Assembly: GCA_963969495.1 (NCBI GenBank)
Contig: OZ018329.1
Coordinates: forward strand, 149,232,502 to 149,296,501
Length of the DNA stretch: 64,000 nt
Reading direction: 5' to 3'
Source: Ceratothoa steindachneri
Taxonomy: Eukaryota; Arthropoda; Malacostraca; Isopoda; Cymothoidae
The notes below the pieces were generated by a model. That model was not told the DNA's origin, made no database searches, and saw only the letters and a list, made by a program, of their open reading frames with translations. How positions within the stretch are numbered: the first letter of the stretch is position 1; the number at the start of each line of letters is the position of its first letter. Below are positions 46,440 to 58,444 of the stretch, in pieces. Made by a program: the position numbers and the translations under genes.

Positions 46440-47235
46440 TTTAGTCGTGTGCAGACTTTATAAGGTACTATTGTGGTTCGTAGGCTTGGCGGTCGGATGG
46501 TAAACAATTAATTTTTCAAAGTTTTTTTTGGCAATAACATCATTATTAATGTGCCGATTCTAACGGAATTTGAAACCCCTATACTGTTTTATATTCTCTT
46601 TCGAAGAATATATTTGCCAAGGTCCCCTCAAGGTTAGCTCACGAATTATTTGGCAAACACATCATAACTATTCGGCCGATTCTAGCGAAATTTGAAACCC
46701 TTATGTTGTTATACTTTCTCTTTCGAATGATATAATTGCCAAGGTACCCCCAAGTGAGCTCGGGAATTATTTGGCAATAACATCATAACTATTCGGCCGA
46801 TTCTAGCGAAATTTGAAACCCTTATGTTGTTATACTTTTTCTTTCGAATGATATAATTGCCAAGGTACCCCCAAGTGAGCTCGGGAATTATTTGGCAATA
46901 ACATCATAACTATTCGGCCGATTCTAGCGAAATTTGAAACTCTTATGTTGTTATACTTTCTCTTTCGAATGATATAATTGCCAAAGTCCCCCCAAGGTTA
47001 GCTCTGGAATTATTTGTCAATAACATCATAACGATTCAGCCAATTCTAACGAAATTTGAAACCCTTATGTTGTCATACTTTCTCGTTCGAATGATATACA
47101 TAATTACCAAGGTCCCACCAAGTTTAGCTCGGGAATTATTAAAAGAAAGCTAACCATGGATCAGATTGCCCCACTTGTTAAAAGTTTTGATAGTCGTAAG
47201 GTCATAAGGTCATAAGGTCATAAGACAGAATAATT
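46440..47235 (-). repeat. 121-bp-unit interspersed repeat, copy 3 (reversed)
   Basis: Five units at 46540, 46661, 46782, 46903 and 47025 have a period of 121-122 bp (atcataactattcggccgat, gaaatttgaaacccttatgt). The flanks are reversed versions of those at 10.7 kb: tttttagtcgtgtgcagact at the left edge and gtcgtaaggtcataagg at the right edge. The middle units are nearly identical to each other. Confidence 0.88.
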
Positions 47236-47930
47236 GAGAGCCGTGACTTAGGTCTGTTGACTTTGTTTAAAATGTATCTAGAATCAGATATCTGTCTATA
47301 AACAGCTTTTGATGAATACTCTGATAATTTTAAATTAAATTTGTAGATCTAATCTCTATTTTTTTTTTGGGGGGGGGCGGGGATCTACTTATTTTCTCAT
47401 TGATGAGCCAAGCATTCGTTTGATATGAATGTATGGCAAGTTTACTTAAGAAAGAAAGAATAAAGTAATAAACTGAAGAAAAAAGAAGCCCATGAAGGAA
47501 AGATCAGTAGCCGAAAAAACAAGGTTGAAAAAGTATCAAAACAAACTTTTTTTACGTTTAAATTTCGGAGTTTTAATGGCAAATATATTTAACTTTTGTA
47601 CTCATCACGTGAATGAAAAAAAAATGTTATGGAAGAACTATGAAAGGGATTTAACTAAACCTTCGATTAGAATATCGTGTTTTTGTGTGAAATTTGAAAT
47701 TTGCGGTTCAATCCCTTGCTGTATCACTATTCCTGTACAGGAACTCTCAAATGGTAGTTTGGAATTCCAAGAACGTCTCATAAATTACGAATCTATACTG
47801 ATTTATGGACGTGTTTTCCGAAACTCAACATATTAGGATGACAAAATTGGGGTAAATTGCTCCTTTTTTCCTATTTTTGGAAGACTATTCTCTTGTTTTT
47901 CTTCTCCTATTTTACATGGTACTTATGGTA
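47236..47930. other. Unassigned sequence
   Basis: AT-rich. One 114-codon frame at 47492-47836 has no recognisable motif and is not called. Confidence 0.45.
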
Positions 47931-47938
47931 CTTATGAG

Positions 47939-48208
47939 CAGTGGTGGGTAGTCCGTCAGTACCGATGACGGAAGGTCCGTCAGTCCGTCATTGCCGGACT
48001 TCCGTTTCGCTGGCGGACTGACGACTGACGGAAACTTTGAAACACTGACGGAAGCGATTTTCGGCCGTCACCCGAACCGTCACTAACCCGAAAAGCAAAG
48101 ACGACCTTCGGCAAATATTGTTTCTGTCAGTCGTCAGAGAAACGGGAGTCCGTCAATGACGGACTGACGGACCTTCCGTCATCGGTAGTGACGGACTGCC
48201 CACCACTG
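47939..48208. mobile_element. hAT-type MITE, 270 bp, nearly palindromic
   Basis: Begins CAGTGGTGGGTAGTCCGTCA and ends with the complement (tgacggactgcccaccactg). It is flanked by a perfect 8-bp duplication CTTATGAG (47931-47938 and 48209-48216). The arms match for about 100 bp each and are packed with CCGTCA/TGACGG words. Ends and 8-bp duplication are characteristic of hAT elements. No coding capacity. Confidence 0.95.
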
Positions 48209-48216
48209 CTTATGAG

Positions 48217-49989
48217 TATCCATTTTCTTTATGGTTTCTTAAATTTACGTTGCCTTCCTATTCTTATCTACTGATATCAAATCAAGTTTCTCTCCATATG
48301 AATTTACAACTTACTCTTAGACCATACAAATCTAATAGACAACATAAGGGAAACTCTCGCAAGAAAAATGACAGAGGAATGAAAAACTTTCAAAGTAAAA
48401 GTTCGGTAGTTATCAAAGATTACAAAAGGTATTTCAGATGAGACTTTAATCATATAAACTCTGTGGAGACTAGAATGAGAATGAGTCTCAAGCTGAAATT
48501 CAGTAAGAGATAGAGTTTTAATCCGTGAAGAACTCTTGTAAAGAAATGAGTAACAGTTAAATTCTCCGAATTAAGAATTTTACAGAAAACAAAATTTTCG
48601 AACTTTCGAGGAAATTTTGGGGAACTGTTGATTTCTCATTTTTTTCCGTTAGTCTGTCAATGATAACAATTTAACCACCACTGTGTTATAAACAGATAAA
48701 ATTATTCATTAGCTTGACAGTGGGCTTGGACTTGACAACAGGACGTTCATAAATTGCTATGCAGCAACTCAAGTTCCCTAGTAAGTACATAATAAAATAC
48801 TATGTATTTACGAAAACACCCGAAGGGATCGCAACCTATCTCTGTCTAAATAATAAATATTACTTCTATAGAAAATAGAACCTCCCTCTCAGAGCGCTAA
48901 AAAGAAATTTATTAATTTGTAAATTTCTCAACCCAAAATGAACTTTTCATCTGTATTTACTAGTTATGCAGCGCTACGCAGTTCTCTTTGTACTATTCCA
49001 ATCCCCTATTATTATAATCAGGATAAAAGTCGCGTAAGCGTAACTTACCTTCAAGCTACTAATTATTTTGAGTAATAATTAAAAAGACTGACATGAAAAT
49101 ACTGCCTTTGTTCTTTTTGATAAAAAGCAAAGGTGATTATACGAGTATAAAATTAATTATCACGTGATAATCATTAACTTTTTTTTGCTATTAACAATAC
49201 CCAATGAATCAAATTAGTTTCAATTTTAATTCAAAGCTGCTTTTGTGGATTTATTAGTCGACGCTTGGGAGATATATTTAATAATTTGTTGTAATTTTCA
49301 TGTATCCAAAAATTTAATTAAGGAGCAATACATTTGTAATAAGATTTAGTAATACCAATAATGTTATCGTGGAGAATAATTAACCACAGTTGCATAAAAT
49401 AAAAAAAGGTCAGCATTTGTTTTCATATTTAATTACAGAAATTTCCTGAGTTACATCATTTCACTTGTAACTGATTTTTCAGCTATGTATTTTATCTAGT
49501 TGACTCGGATTGATAACAAATTGCTAATAGTTCATTCTTCGTCCTCAAAATGCTGTTGAAGTTACCCGGAATGTTTGACTATTCAAATGTGATGTCTCAC
49601 TACAGAATATTAGTAAATGTGATTTGAAACTCTCAGTGTACCGTATGCTTATAACCCAAATCTTAGCCGTGTAAACAGCAACTTAACGCAGAAATGCCAG
49701 GTGATAAGTTTGAGAATGCTCAGTTTGTTTTAAAGAGCTAGAGATTAGGTATGTTAGTTCTAGTTTGTACACTAATTAGTCTTGCCATAACCTCTACGAA
49801 AAAACTGGGGTGGATTGGGAGAATAATTGCTCCTTGTAAAGTAAGACACACAAAAAAATTACAAGGAGACGATAGCATCTTGCCTCGTCATTTAAATAAA
49901 GGTATTAGCTACAAATTGAGGAGAACTGAGAAAAATAATCCTCTTAGCCTAACAATTTTGGGCGCAATCTGATTATACAAAGGAGTTTA
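48217..49989. other. AT-rich unassigned DNA
   Basis: No gene or array is supported. Frames of 63-73 codons are not convincing. Confidence 0.5.
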
Positions 49990-50370
49990 CACATATGTAT
50001 GTAATAACTTGCAGCTTCGTGTATAAAAGTAAGTGTACACATTCGTATAGACAAATTAATTTACCCATACTTGTATGCAAATGAGTTTACATAGACGTGT
50101 ATACAAATAAGCTGAGACAGATTTGTATACAAATCTGTTTACACGGGCTATTATACAAAGGAGTTCACACAGAATTGTATAAAAAGGAATTTAAACAGAC
50201 TGGTATACAAAGGATTTTACACATAATTGTATAAAATGTGCTTACACAGACTTGTACATAATAGGGTTTAAACAGATGGGCATACAAATAAATTTCACAG
50301 ACATATACAAAGGCGTTTACACAGTGTTTCATACAAATGAGTTAACACAGACTTGTATACAAGTCTGTTG
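49990..50370. repeat. Degenerate ~27-30-bp minisatellite
   Basis: About 13 units built around cacagacttgtatacaaagg and agttta, with strong divergence. Some units contain the self-complementary tgtatacaa. It ends near acaagtctgttgtcacc. Confidence 0.8.
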
Positions 50371-50968
50371 TCACCTGACTGCCTACCCCAGTAGTTTGAT
50401 TGTAATCTTGTGAACGTCTGCAGCTGAAAGACTTTAAAACCTCGTTTGGGGAGGGGTGTTAGAAAATTTCTTGCGCCCTAATGAAAAGAAGCAACACGAG
50501 ATTTGAAACAAACAAATATACCAGGCAATAGCTTCGCCACTGCCCCTCTAGGCTTCACTACTAAGATTAAAATCTAAAATCTAAAAAAACAGCCATGGTT
50601 GAATTTTTATCAATTTTCTGAACTTCGCCCATTTTAATAATTTTAAAAAGGAACTCTAAACTAAATTCCCCCCCTTTCAAAATATCACGTTGCTAAAATA
50701 TAGTTATAGATAAAATAAAAAAGCAGCCTTACTTAAATTTGAATAAATTTTCTAAACTTCAGCAATTATAATTCATTTTCTTTTAAAACATTATAAAGAA
50801 TTAGATAATCATATTTATTTTTTCGGAACTAAACTATTTTGTTTTTGGAAACTCTAAAGAAATTCTTAGAAATTATCTTGATAAAAATTTAAAATATACT
50901 TAAGTTGTAACCAAACTAAGATTATTATTCAAATACTCCCCAAAATCCCGTTCTTAAATTATAATTTG

Positions 50969-51014
<46 letters not shown>

Positions 51015-52063
51015 AACTTCTGAAAAAGTTGGAAGATCAGGAAATATTGTGGAAATATCTTGAAAAAGTTTCAAACATAACAATAGACATAACGACAACC
51101 CTTTATAGACAGTGGAAAAATTAATACAATAACCACGCTTATTATTAATAATAAAGTAATATTTATGGTAAACTGAAAAAGACAAGCAGAGTATTTGCTA
51201 ACTGCCAAGCAACGAATGCCGTACCTCCACCCGAGCTCTTTCATGCCTTGAACTTCTTCAGAAATTCGCTTCGTCTGCTAAGACTCCATTCCCAAACGAT
51301 CAAATCTAACGAGGCCCACCAGTCTCGTTAGTTCCACTTACCTCTCCGCTCTCATTCTAATATGCCCCAAGTTCCGTATCTGAGTATCAGTTTATTCGAT
51401 GGACATTTTTCCTCTGTCCCATTAAGGAGTTGCGAACATGAATCTTTTTTATTCACTATCCCTTAAGTGTGAGCTTTTTACATCTGACCGAGTAAAGGTT
51501 TGGTAGAAGTCTTGGCAACGAACAGTGACTATGACTCCACTTGTAAGTAATTTTGAACGTGGGGTTGGTGCGAGCCTATTTTAGTGGGAGAAAGCGAGAA
51601 ACTCCACAACAAGCGGCATTAAGTTGTTATAGATGACGCACAGAAAGTAGCGTTACACGGGTGCACGACAGCTTTGGTCGCAGATTATGGAAACATTTTG
51701 CGAGTCTAACTTACAATTGTAATTTGAAAGGAGCAAAGGCCTCCCAATCTAATATCCAGACCTATTTAATCATTTTTTAGATGAAGGAAGCATAACATCT
51801 AGAGGAAGAAACAGTGCTATGTGTAATTTAAATTGCCAGAAAAAAACACCAGGCGATTTTGAAAAGAAAAATTGTTAATCGAATGAATTAACTGACTAAG
51901 GGAACTGAGCACTCATTTACAGCTGGTGTCAGGCTGGTGTCTTCCACTGCTGAAGTTGTAAGTTATCTCGCTATCTTATGAACCATTAAGGGTTTGAGGT
52001 TGTTTTTCTTTTTTATTTAAAAAATAATAATAATGGAAACAAATTAGGTTCGTAAAGCAAAAG
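50371..52063. other. Unassigned DNA with a (GAT)n microsatellite
   Basis: Positions 50969-51014 are about 15 copies of GAT. Otherwise AT-rich, with a slightly GC-richer patch at 51190-51560. No gene is supported. Confidence 0.55.
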
Positions 52064-52148
52064 GAAGAGTCAACAGGAAGGAAAATCCATCTAATGACCT
52101 ACGGCGTTTTGTGATAAGATGATAAATGGTTATTGCATTGATGGTTTC

Positions 52149-53525
52149 TGTCGTGGTATAAGGCCGAGTATGTACGTACGTTTGTTCAGTATGTAAATAA
52201 CTTCGTTCTTTTTTTCTCTAAGAGTACTATAATTCTACTTTATTTAATCTTTTGCTTTGATTCTTTAATCATAGAGGATATCTATTGCTATGTGCAGCGT
52301 TTCGAGGATTTAGTTAAACAACTAGAGCAAAAATATACTTTTAATTACAAAAAAGAAATATTAAAAAAAACTTTAAATCTACAATGAATATACCAAGAGG
52401 ATCTAAATGAAAATTACTACTTTAAAAATGAATATTACGCAATGGTTGACTCTCAAGTTCACTTTAGTACTAACATTAATTGTCACACGTAATTAAATAG
52501 CAATCCTTTTACCTTTAAAACTAAGCGACGTCGGACGAGCAACGACCTTGACTGTGAATCTTATGGTGGAGGGGAGGGATTCGAGGTTCGGCGAGGGTTT
52601 GTGAAATCGGACACACAGCTGATCGTCTGGCTGTGTTAAACTTCGATGAAAGTGAGGAGGCTCGGAGCGACAAATGTTGTCACCGAATAGGACGCTCAGT
52701 GGTTCTCGAAGTGAAGGTAAGGATGGCGCTTGGCGAGATATCCTAATCTGACGATTTAAGCAACGGGACCGTGTAGATATGCTTATTCCAGTCTTCGGGT
52801 TACTCTTGTGGTGCTTCTCGATGACCAAAAAGTGAATCCTTTTACGAGTGGGGAGGGAGGACTTCACTTTGGAAAATTGAGATAGGGGGTTTCTCTGACG
52901 AGAGATGCATGAGAGTGATTCTCTATACAGATGGTCTACTTTTCGCTGTGACCAATGGGAACTGCCTCAAGATGAATTTTTTCTTAACTTCCCCGCTCGG
53001 TTCCGTTTGTTTAATGCCGGGCCCTAACACCAGTCTTCGTCTTCTCGATGGCTAACTCGATCTTCTCGCTATTCTCCAGCCTGCAGCATATATACCTCTC
53101 CTAGCCCCTGTGGGTAGGAGAAGGGGGAAATGAGTGCCTATGTTTAAGCCTCTCTTCTAGAGCATCACGTTTCAGAGGGTAGTCCCTTAGCCCTAAAGGC
53201 ATCTTCTAGTTTTCGTCGCAGCTCCTGTAATTTCATCTATTTGGCGAAACTATATTTCAACTCTTTTAGGAAACCGTGAGCTTGTTTATACATATTTATT
53301 CTAACGACTCTCCTACCTTCACTTGTTTATGCAAACGGGCTACAAAATCTGTTGATTCTGACCTTCTTGGCGATGAATATCGAGGCGATTTGCAAGCGGG
53401 TCAAAAAGGAAGAGGGGGGGAGGGGGCTATGTTAAAGTATCGGCCTACACGCCGCGTAGTTTCTTGACGCTGGTGCAACCGAAAATGAGCATCTGGTTTT
53501 ATCATGTGATATCGATTTCCCCACA
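52149..53525 (-). mobile_element. Solo LTR, 1377 bp, reversed
   Basis: On this strand it begins TGTCGTGGTATAAGG and ends GATTTCCCCACA (TG...CA). It is flanked by GTTTC (52144-52148) and GTATC (53526-53530). The uninterrupted repeat A copy has gtttcc here, so the duplication was GTTTC with one later mutation. It is homologous along its length to 33324-34508 plus 38753-38883. No internal LTR-element genes remain. A 124-codon frame at 52493-52867 is not conserved in the other copy. Confidence 0.9.
53087..53096 (-). promoter_or_regulatory. TATA box of the reversed solo LTR
   Basis: catatatacc, in reverse ggtatatatg, is at the same place as the TATA word in the 33-kb copy. Function is inferred from position and conservation. 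Confidence 0.4.
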
Positions 53526-53765
53526 GTATCCCATGGTTCAAATCACTTACAAGTGGCTTTGAATGACTAAATGAGGCTTCAGCCACTAGATGGCGACACC
53601 CAGCGTCAAATCCGATACCAGATTTGAAATCTCCAGAGCGATTAACCATATGTCCCATGGTCATATGGGTTATTTCATGTCTCTAAATGGGTACAATTGA
53701 ACTTTACTCCATTGGAAAAAAAGCGACGCCTTGACCTGGCGCTTCGCCGCAGATAAAAAAGATCC

Positions 53766-54889
53766 AGTGAGTGTAAGGTAGCCAGTTTAGACCATCAAAG
53801 CACTAGGATCGGTAGGCTGGTAATTTTTGCGATCTTTTGTAATCACGAATTAGGTCGAATGCAAAAATAGATAAATTATATTAAAACTTACTACTTTATG
53901 GAAGACTTCAATACATTCGTAGATTCCAATTTAAACTAATATTACCAAATATGAGAGTGTAAACAAAGTTTAGTTCAGTGACTAAACCCAGAAATTCTAG
54001 TAATTGTGAGGTTTTTATTGCGACGCTAATTTTGTTGTGTTATTTAAATTTCTAACGCCTTACGCCCATATGGTGTCACCATGGTTACGGAAATTCGGTT
54101 GAATCAACTCAAGCTCTACTTAGGCTAGGCGCTGCATTAATGGACGTCCTACAGAGGAAGATTTTTTTTTTGGGGGGGGGCATAAATATTATTTATCGCA
54201 AAAATATATGCATACAAACTTGTATTTAAGAGGTCATATCAAATCAGATATGTAAATGGATCAAATAGTTGTGATGTTACCATCTTTTTTTAAAACGAAT
54301 AACTTCTACTTATTAATTTATTGACTTTTTTAACAATAAAAGAAAAATTCGGTAATCCAACCAAGAACTGAAGAAGAAAACTAAGATAAAAACAAACGAA
54401 TAGTGAGGTTAAGATAATTTAAAAAAGACCAAGCTCATGAAAACCTAGTGAAAGCCATACTTTAGACCCACGATCAAATAGAGCATCGGTGAAGCTTAAC
54501 TCTGTTCAGTTGAACTTTGTATTTTTTAATCCTCGTCCCATTCGTACATACTTGTTCGTCGAGGTGAAAATTTCAACCTCTCTATTCCCTTATTTAGAGT
54601 TGATGATGTTTATTAACGTGGTCTTTAACATTTTTATATCGATTACTTCATTTGGTTCACTAAATAGTCTGTTTATCTTTCTCTCCTCATTCATTCTACA
54701 ATAATTCAAAATTCGCTTGTCTTTTACACCAACTAAAACATATAAATGCAGCCTGAGGCTTTAAATTACCATTAGTCGTTTTTTTATCCTAAATAATACT
54801 ACCCTTTAACACTCCCAGGTGATATTCAGAAGAAGAATAATTAATAAAAGTGTATAGATATCTCTTAGAATAATATTATTTCCCCACCT
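53766..54889. other. Unassigned AT-rich DNA
   Basis: No gene or repeat recognised apart from a poly-T/poly-G run near 54163-54180. Confidence 0.45.
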
Positions 54890-55760
54890 CCTCAGATATT
54901 ACTTCGGGAGAGAAAGCGAGCCGTTACTCCCCCCAAGCTTCCGACCTCACCCTTGTTAGACTCGCCGCCAGGTCTCCGCGAAATTCCCACCGAGGCATAA
55001 TGCTGAAATTGGGGCTACCTCCCGGCCGTCTCAATCTCACCCCCCCCCCCCATCCTTCCCCTCGGGTCGGGAGATTACTTCGTAGGATTCGCCGTGAACC
55101 GCTTTTATGACTCCCGCCGCTGGTCGCCCGTCTGGCCCGCTGATCCCTGCCTTTGGCACTTTACCGCAAGGAGACGCTCGGGTTGTCACGCCCGATAACA
55201 AGGTTACAGAAGGTCTCAATCTCTCTCTCTCTGTTTTGGAGAACTCAGAGTATATATGCACCCGCTCCAAGATTACAGACAGATTTGGTAAGACGAGACT
55301 TCTCCGACGGAGTGAAAATCAACGAGCTCTCTCCCGAGAAAGTGTGAGTGACGGTCGCAAGCCACAGAAGAGCTGGATATCACACCCGTATCTTCGGGTC
55401 AGGAAGAAGAGTCTCGTGAGGCAACGTCACCCTTTCTCAACCGCCTTCGGACCAAGGATTGGAGAAGCCATCCTCCGAAGTTCTTCTAGTGACCTCTTAA
55501 TGACAAGAGGCCCGTTAGCTCGCTCAAGCCGAGTGTGGAGAAGTCACACCCCCCCTCCTTCGAAGTTCGTCCGGTGACCTCTTAAGGGTAAGAGGCCCGC
55601 ATCTCGCAAAGCACAAATTCGAGAAAGTAGCCCCACCCGTGCAGGTTTGTGGCTTCCATCCGTGAGTAAGCAAGGTCACCAAGACCTCCCCCAAGTTTGC
55701 CCCCACCTTACTCTCGAGGTTCAAAGCAACTAAATCACTCATTGCCCTCAATCTCTCATT
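54890..55760. other. GC-rich block with a ~70-bp direct repeat
   Basis: The block is markedly GC-richer than its surroundings. Positions 55464-55534 and 55535-55601 are related (gagaag-cc/tcac..., ccgaagttc, ggtgacctctta, aagaggcccg). A forward frame of 156 codons (55107-55577) is rich in Arg and Ser and has no recognised domain; I treat it as a by-product of GC content. It may be part of an unidentified element. Confidence 0.45.
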
Positions 55761-55826
55761 ATAACCATTCCTTAACCACAGTTATCAAATTAGTATTCGG
55801 AGCTTAAGTCCGTCTTATTTATGTAC

Positions 55827-55832
<6 letters not shown>

Positions 55833-55895
<63 letters not shown>
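55833..55895. repeat. (TA)n microsatellite
   Basis: About 60 bp of uninterrupted TA. Confidence 0.97.
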
Positions 55896-55897
<2 letters not shown>

Positions 55898-56109
55898 ATA
55901 TTTATTGCTGTGCCTTTTATTTAGTGTGTATTAAAAATCTATTTTTGCCATTGTGTTTGTTATATTCCTTGGTCACGCAGCTGCCGCTATCTATTCAAAT
56001 CACACTCTTAGAACAATAACAGTTGTCGCCTTACTTAGCCTACTTTAGATCCTGTGTGCGCACATTCCCGTACACTTGGCCATACTTCGACAAAAAGTTA
56101 ATACTAAGG

Positions 56110-56328
56110 TAATTTTCAAGGAGAGCGCCGCACATATTTTAGTCGGTTTTTTTTTGCTATATTTTAGCTGTTTTTAGCTTCGTTTCTTTAAGCTTTTTAA
56201 CTAAAATAATAAATAAACTTATATAAATGGAATTAACCTAGAAACTAACTTTTGAAAATTCTACAAACGACTCAAATCTAGCCCCCCAAAACGGATAAAA
56301 TATTGTGCGGCGCTCTACCTGAAAATTA
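56110..56328. mobile_element. Small foldback element with GC-rich TIR core, 219 bp
   Basis: TAATTTTCAAGGAGAGCGCC at 56110 and the reverse complement of TAATTTTCAGGTAGAGCGCC at the right end, continuing through GCACA and tattttagtcgg/tattttatccg. Each arm is about 42 bp. No coding capacity. Superfamily and duplication are unclear. Confidence 0.8.
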
Positions 56329-56823
56329 ACAATATTTCCTGTTAGGGCACCTGGTTCTCAGAAGTCAACATCTTCACAACCCAACTCCTTACTCCTCACC
56401 TCTTTTCTAATTCCCTCTTTTTAGCTTTCTCTCTTGTTAAGTCGGGGATGGTGCCTCGGAACTTGTAACGAACTGCCTTCATCCTTGGGAGGTCAACGAA
56501 AATGTGGACTTTCCAGAATATAGAATGAAATCAGCGTGAAAACAATAGATTGCGAATACATTTAATCATTTTGTACTTTTTTATTCCCCTTGCCGAGGGA
56601 AGGGGCCAAGTTCGCCAATCTCACGTATGGTGTTGCTATTCGGCTGGCAGCCCGCTCCGATCGCGGGCCTAACCCACAAAGGATTTCCGTTAGCACAAAA
56701 AGCTTGGTCTGCGAAGAAATCCAATAGATTAAAGGCTACGGAAGATTTTTAGGATTTTTTCATTAGTAATAATCGATGCAAACTGCTTGAGGCTGTTTTA
56801 CAGGGCTCCTGCTGGTATCCCCC

Positions 56824-56826
<3 letters not shown>
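56329..56826. other. Unassigned sequence
   Basis: No gene seen. Mixed composition. Confidence 0.4.
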
Positions 56827-56900
<74 letters not shown>

Positions 56901-57076
56901 ACAATAAAAAACACTTTTGGAGCATAAAGTTTAATAAAACGGGTCAGTTAACGGCTGAAGTGATATGGGAAACTACATATCGGAACTAGTCCCGTTTTAT
57001 TAAATTTTATGCTCCAAATATATATATATATATAAATAAAATCTTGATTCACATATTGTGGTTTACCATTATCTTT

Positions 57077-57150
<74 letters not shown>
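56827..57150. repeat. Inverted compound microsatellites around a 28-bp-arm hairpin
   Basis: (TA)n(TG)n at 56827-56900 is mirrored in reverse complement by (CA)n(TA)n at 57078-57150. Between them, 56916-56943 and 56991-57018 are inverted copies of TTTGGAGCATAAAGTTTAAT plus AAAACGGG, separated by 47 bp. The layout suggests a small foldback element in or between TA tracts. Confidence 0.85.
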
Positions 57151-57156
<6 letters not shown>

Positions 57157-57379
57157 AAGACAAAGAGAAAATTGACGTAAATGAGCAACGAGACAATAAA
57201 CAGGATATTTTTAAAGGCAAGAGGACATCGGAAGTCACAAAGATCAAAGAAAGCAAAGGACAGCTGCCAAGTGTAGGCCATGAATGGTCTTTTGCAGTCT
57301 CCTTCTTTTCTTATGTTCTTAAAGAAGGCAATCCATAGTGAGAAGAAAGAAATAATGCCACAGGAAAAAATAATCATCT

Positions 57380-57445
57380 TGCCCAGGATTCGAACCTAGG
57401 GCTCCTGATTTCCAGTCAAATTCCTAACTCTTCAGCTAAGGGGCA
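57380..57445 (-). ncRNA. tRNA-like segment (possible SINE head or tRNA pseudogene)
   Basis: On the minus strand gcccc TTAGCTGAAGAGTTAGG resembles a D-arm/A box. TTTGA-CTGGAAA-TCAGG can form an anticodon arm, with GGA in the loop. CCTAG-GTTCGAATC-CTGGG forms a good T arm with a perfect B box. The acceptor stem does not pair and there is no long variable arm as expected for Ser, so it is unlikely to be a functional tRNA. Confidence 0.45.
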
Positions 57446-57877
57446 ATAAAGGCAACTCAGATCTTGTAGTCTTAATGGATGAGTCATGGGTCATTTTATA
57501 TGCGTAGGTTCACGCGCCTCCAAAACTGAATTCAAGCAGCTTGGGGCGAAAGATGCTACAAAGGAATGGTACAATAAAATAACGATACCTGCGGAGAACG
57601 AAACTCATATAAATCACATAGAAGTAAATAAGTAATGTAAGTCTATATAATAATTAAATCAAAATCCCTCTCCTTTCCAACTTCACATCGGTTTTAATGT
57701 TGTGTGGAAATTAATTTTTAATTTTTGCAAAAAAATACAAAAAATATATTAAAAACATCCACGTTAAAATGCTCAACTTGTATATTTGTGTTGGATGTTA
57801 TTGTTATATGACATCTCCAATTCCAAAGCCTTGCAATAGTGAGCGGAAAACAGAACGTGAGTTTATTTATATAATTG

Positions 57878-58444
57878 TAGGGGTGCGAAGATGTATAAGA
57901 GAAAACTTCCTTCTTAATTCTTGGTCACGTGATGATTTCTTCTTAATGACGTGATGATTTATTCTTGATGAGTTGAGATGAGTTAGCCCTTGAAATCGTT
58001 TTCCTTGATTTCCGTTTTCCTTGACATCAGTTTTCTCTTGAGTCGATTTCTTGAGTTAGTCCTTGATTTCCGTTTTTGTGTAGGGGTGCGAAGATGTATA
58101 AGAGAAAACTTCCTTCTTAATTCTTGATCACGTAATGATTTCTTCCTATTTCTTGATGCTTTGTGATGAGTTAGCCCTTGAAATCGTTTTCCTTGATTTC
58201 CGTTTTCCTTGACATCGGTTTTCTCTTGATTCGATTTCTTGAGTTAGTCCTTGATTTCCGTTTTCTTCTGGGAGATTTCTTCATAAAATTTTGTGGACTG
58301 AGTATCAATCGCGGGTCTTTGAATCCAAAAGCCAGCACTCTACCGCCACGCTACGGCAAGTCCGTCTTGAGTTGGTAATTTAATGGGCTATTTATATTCT
58401 CGCTTTTGGAAGGAAGTTTTCTCTTATAAATCTTCGCACCCCTA
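57878..58444. mobile_element. Inverted-repeat element with internal tandem duplication
   Basis: TAGGGGTGCGAAGATGTATA + AGAGAAAACTTCCTTC at 57878 recurs at 58081 (203-bp period) and is found inverted at 58409-58444. The two tandem copies also share tgagttagcccttgaaatcg and ttgatttccgttttcc. This looks like a foldback element in which the left part was duplicated. Confidence 0.82.
58310..58372 (-). ncRNA. Degenerate tRNA-like segment
   Basis: Minus strand GGACTTGCCGTAGCGTGGCG and GTAGAGTGCTGGC looks like the 5' half of a tRNA. GGACT near the start can pair with AGTCC at the far end. The T arm (gcgattgatac) has lost its 3' stem. It lies within the inverted-repeat element 57878-58444. A functional tRNA is unlikely. 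Confidence 0.35.

Larger units (their letters stand above)
52064..53765 (+). repeat. Dispersed repeat A, copy interrupted by solo LTR
   Basis: 52064-52148 and 53531-53765 match the continuous copy at 29998-30291. The break lies at gatggtttc|ccatgg. Both pieces keep the same orientation as the 30-kb copy. Confidence 0.88.

Noticed and set aside
52493..52867. 124-codon antisense frame inside the solo LTR
   Set aside because: Not conserved in the homologous LTR copy at 33.3-34.5 kb, so not under selection for coding.
55107..55577. 156-codon forward frame in a GC-rich block
   Set aside because: Arg/Ser-rich, no domain, overlaps a direct repeat and an opposite frame; most likely due to base composition.
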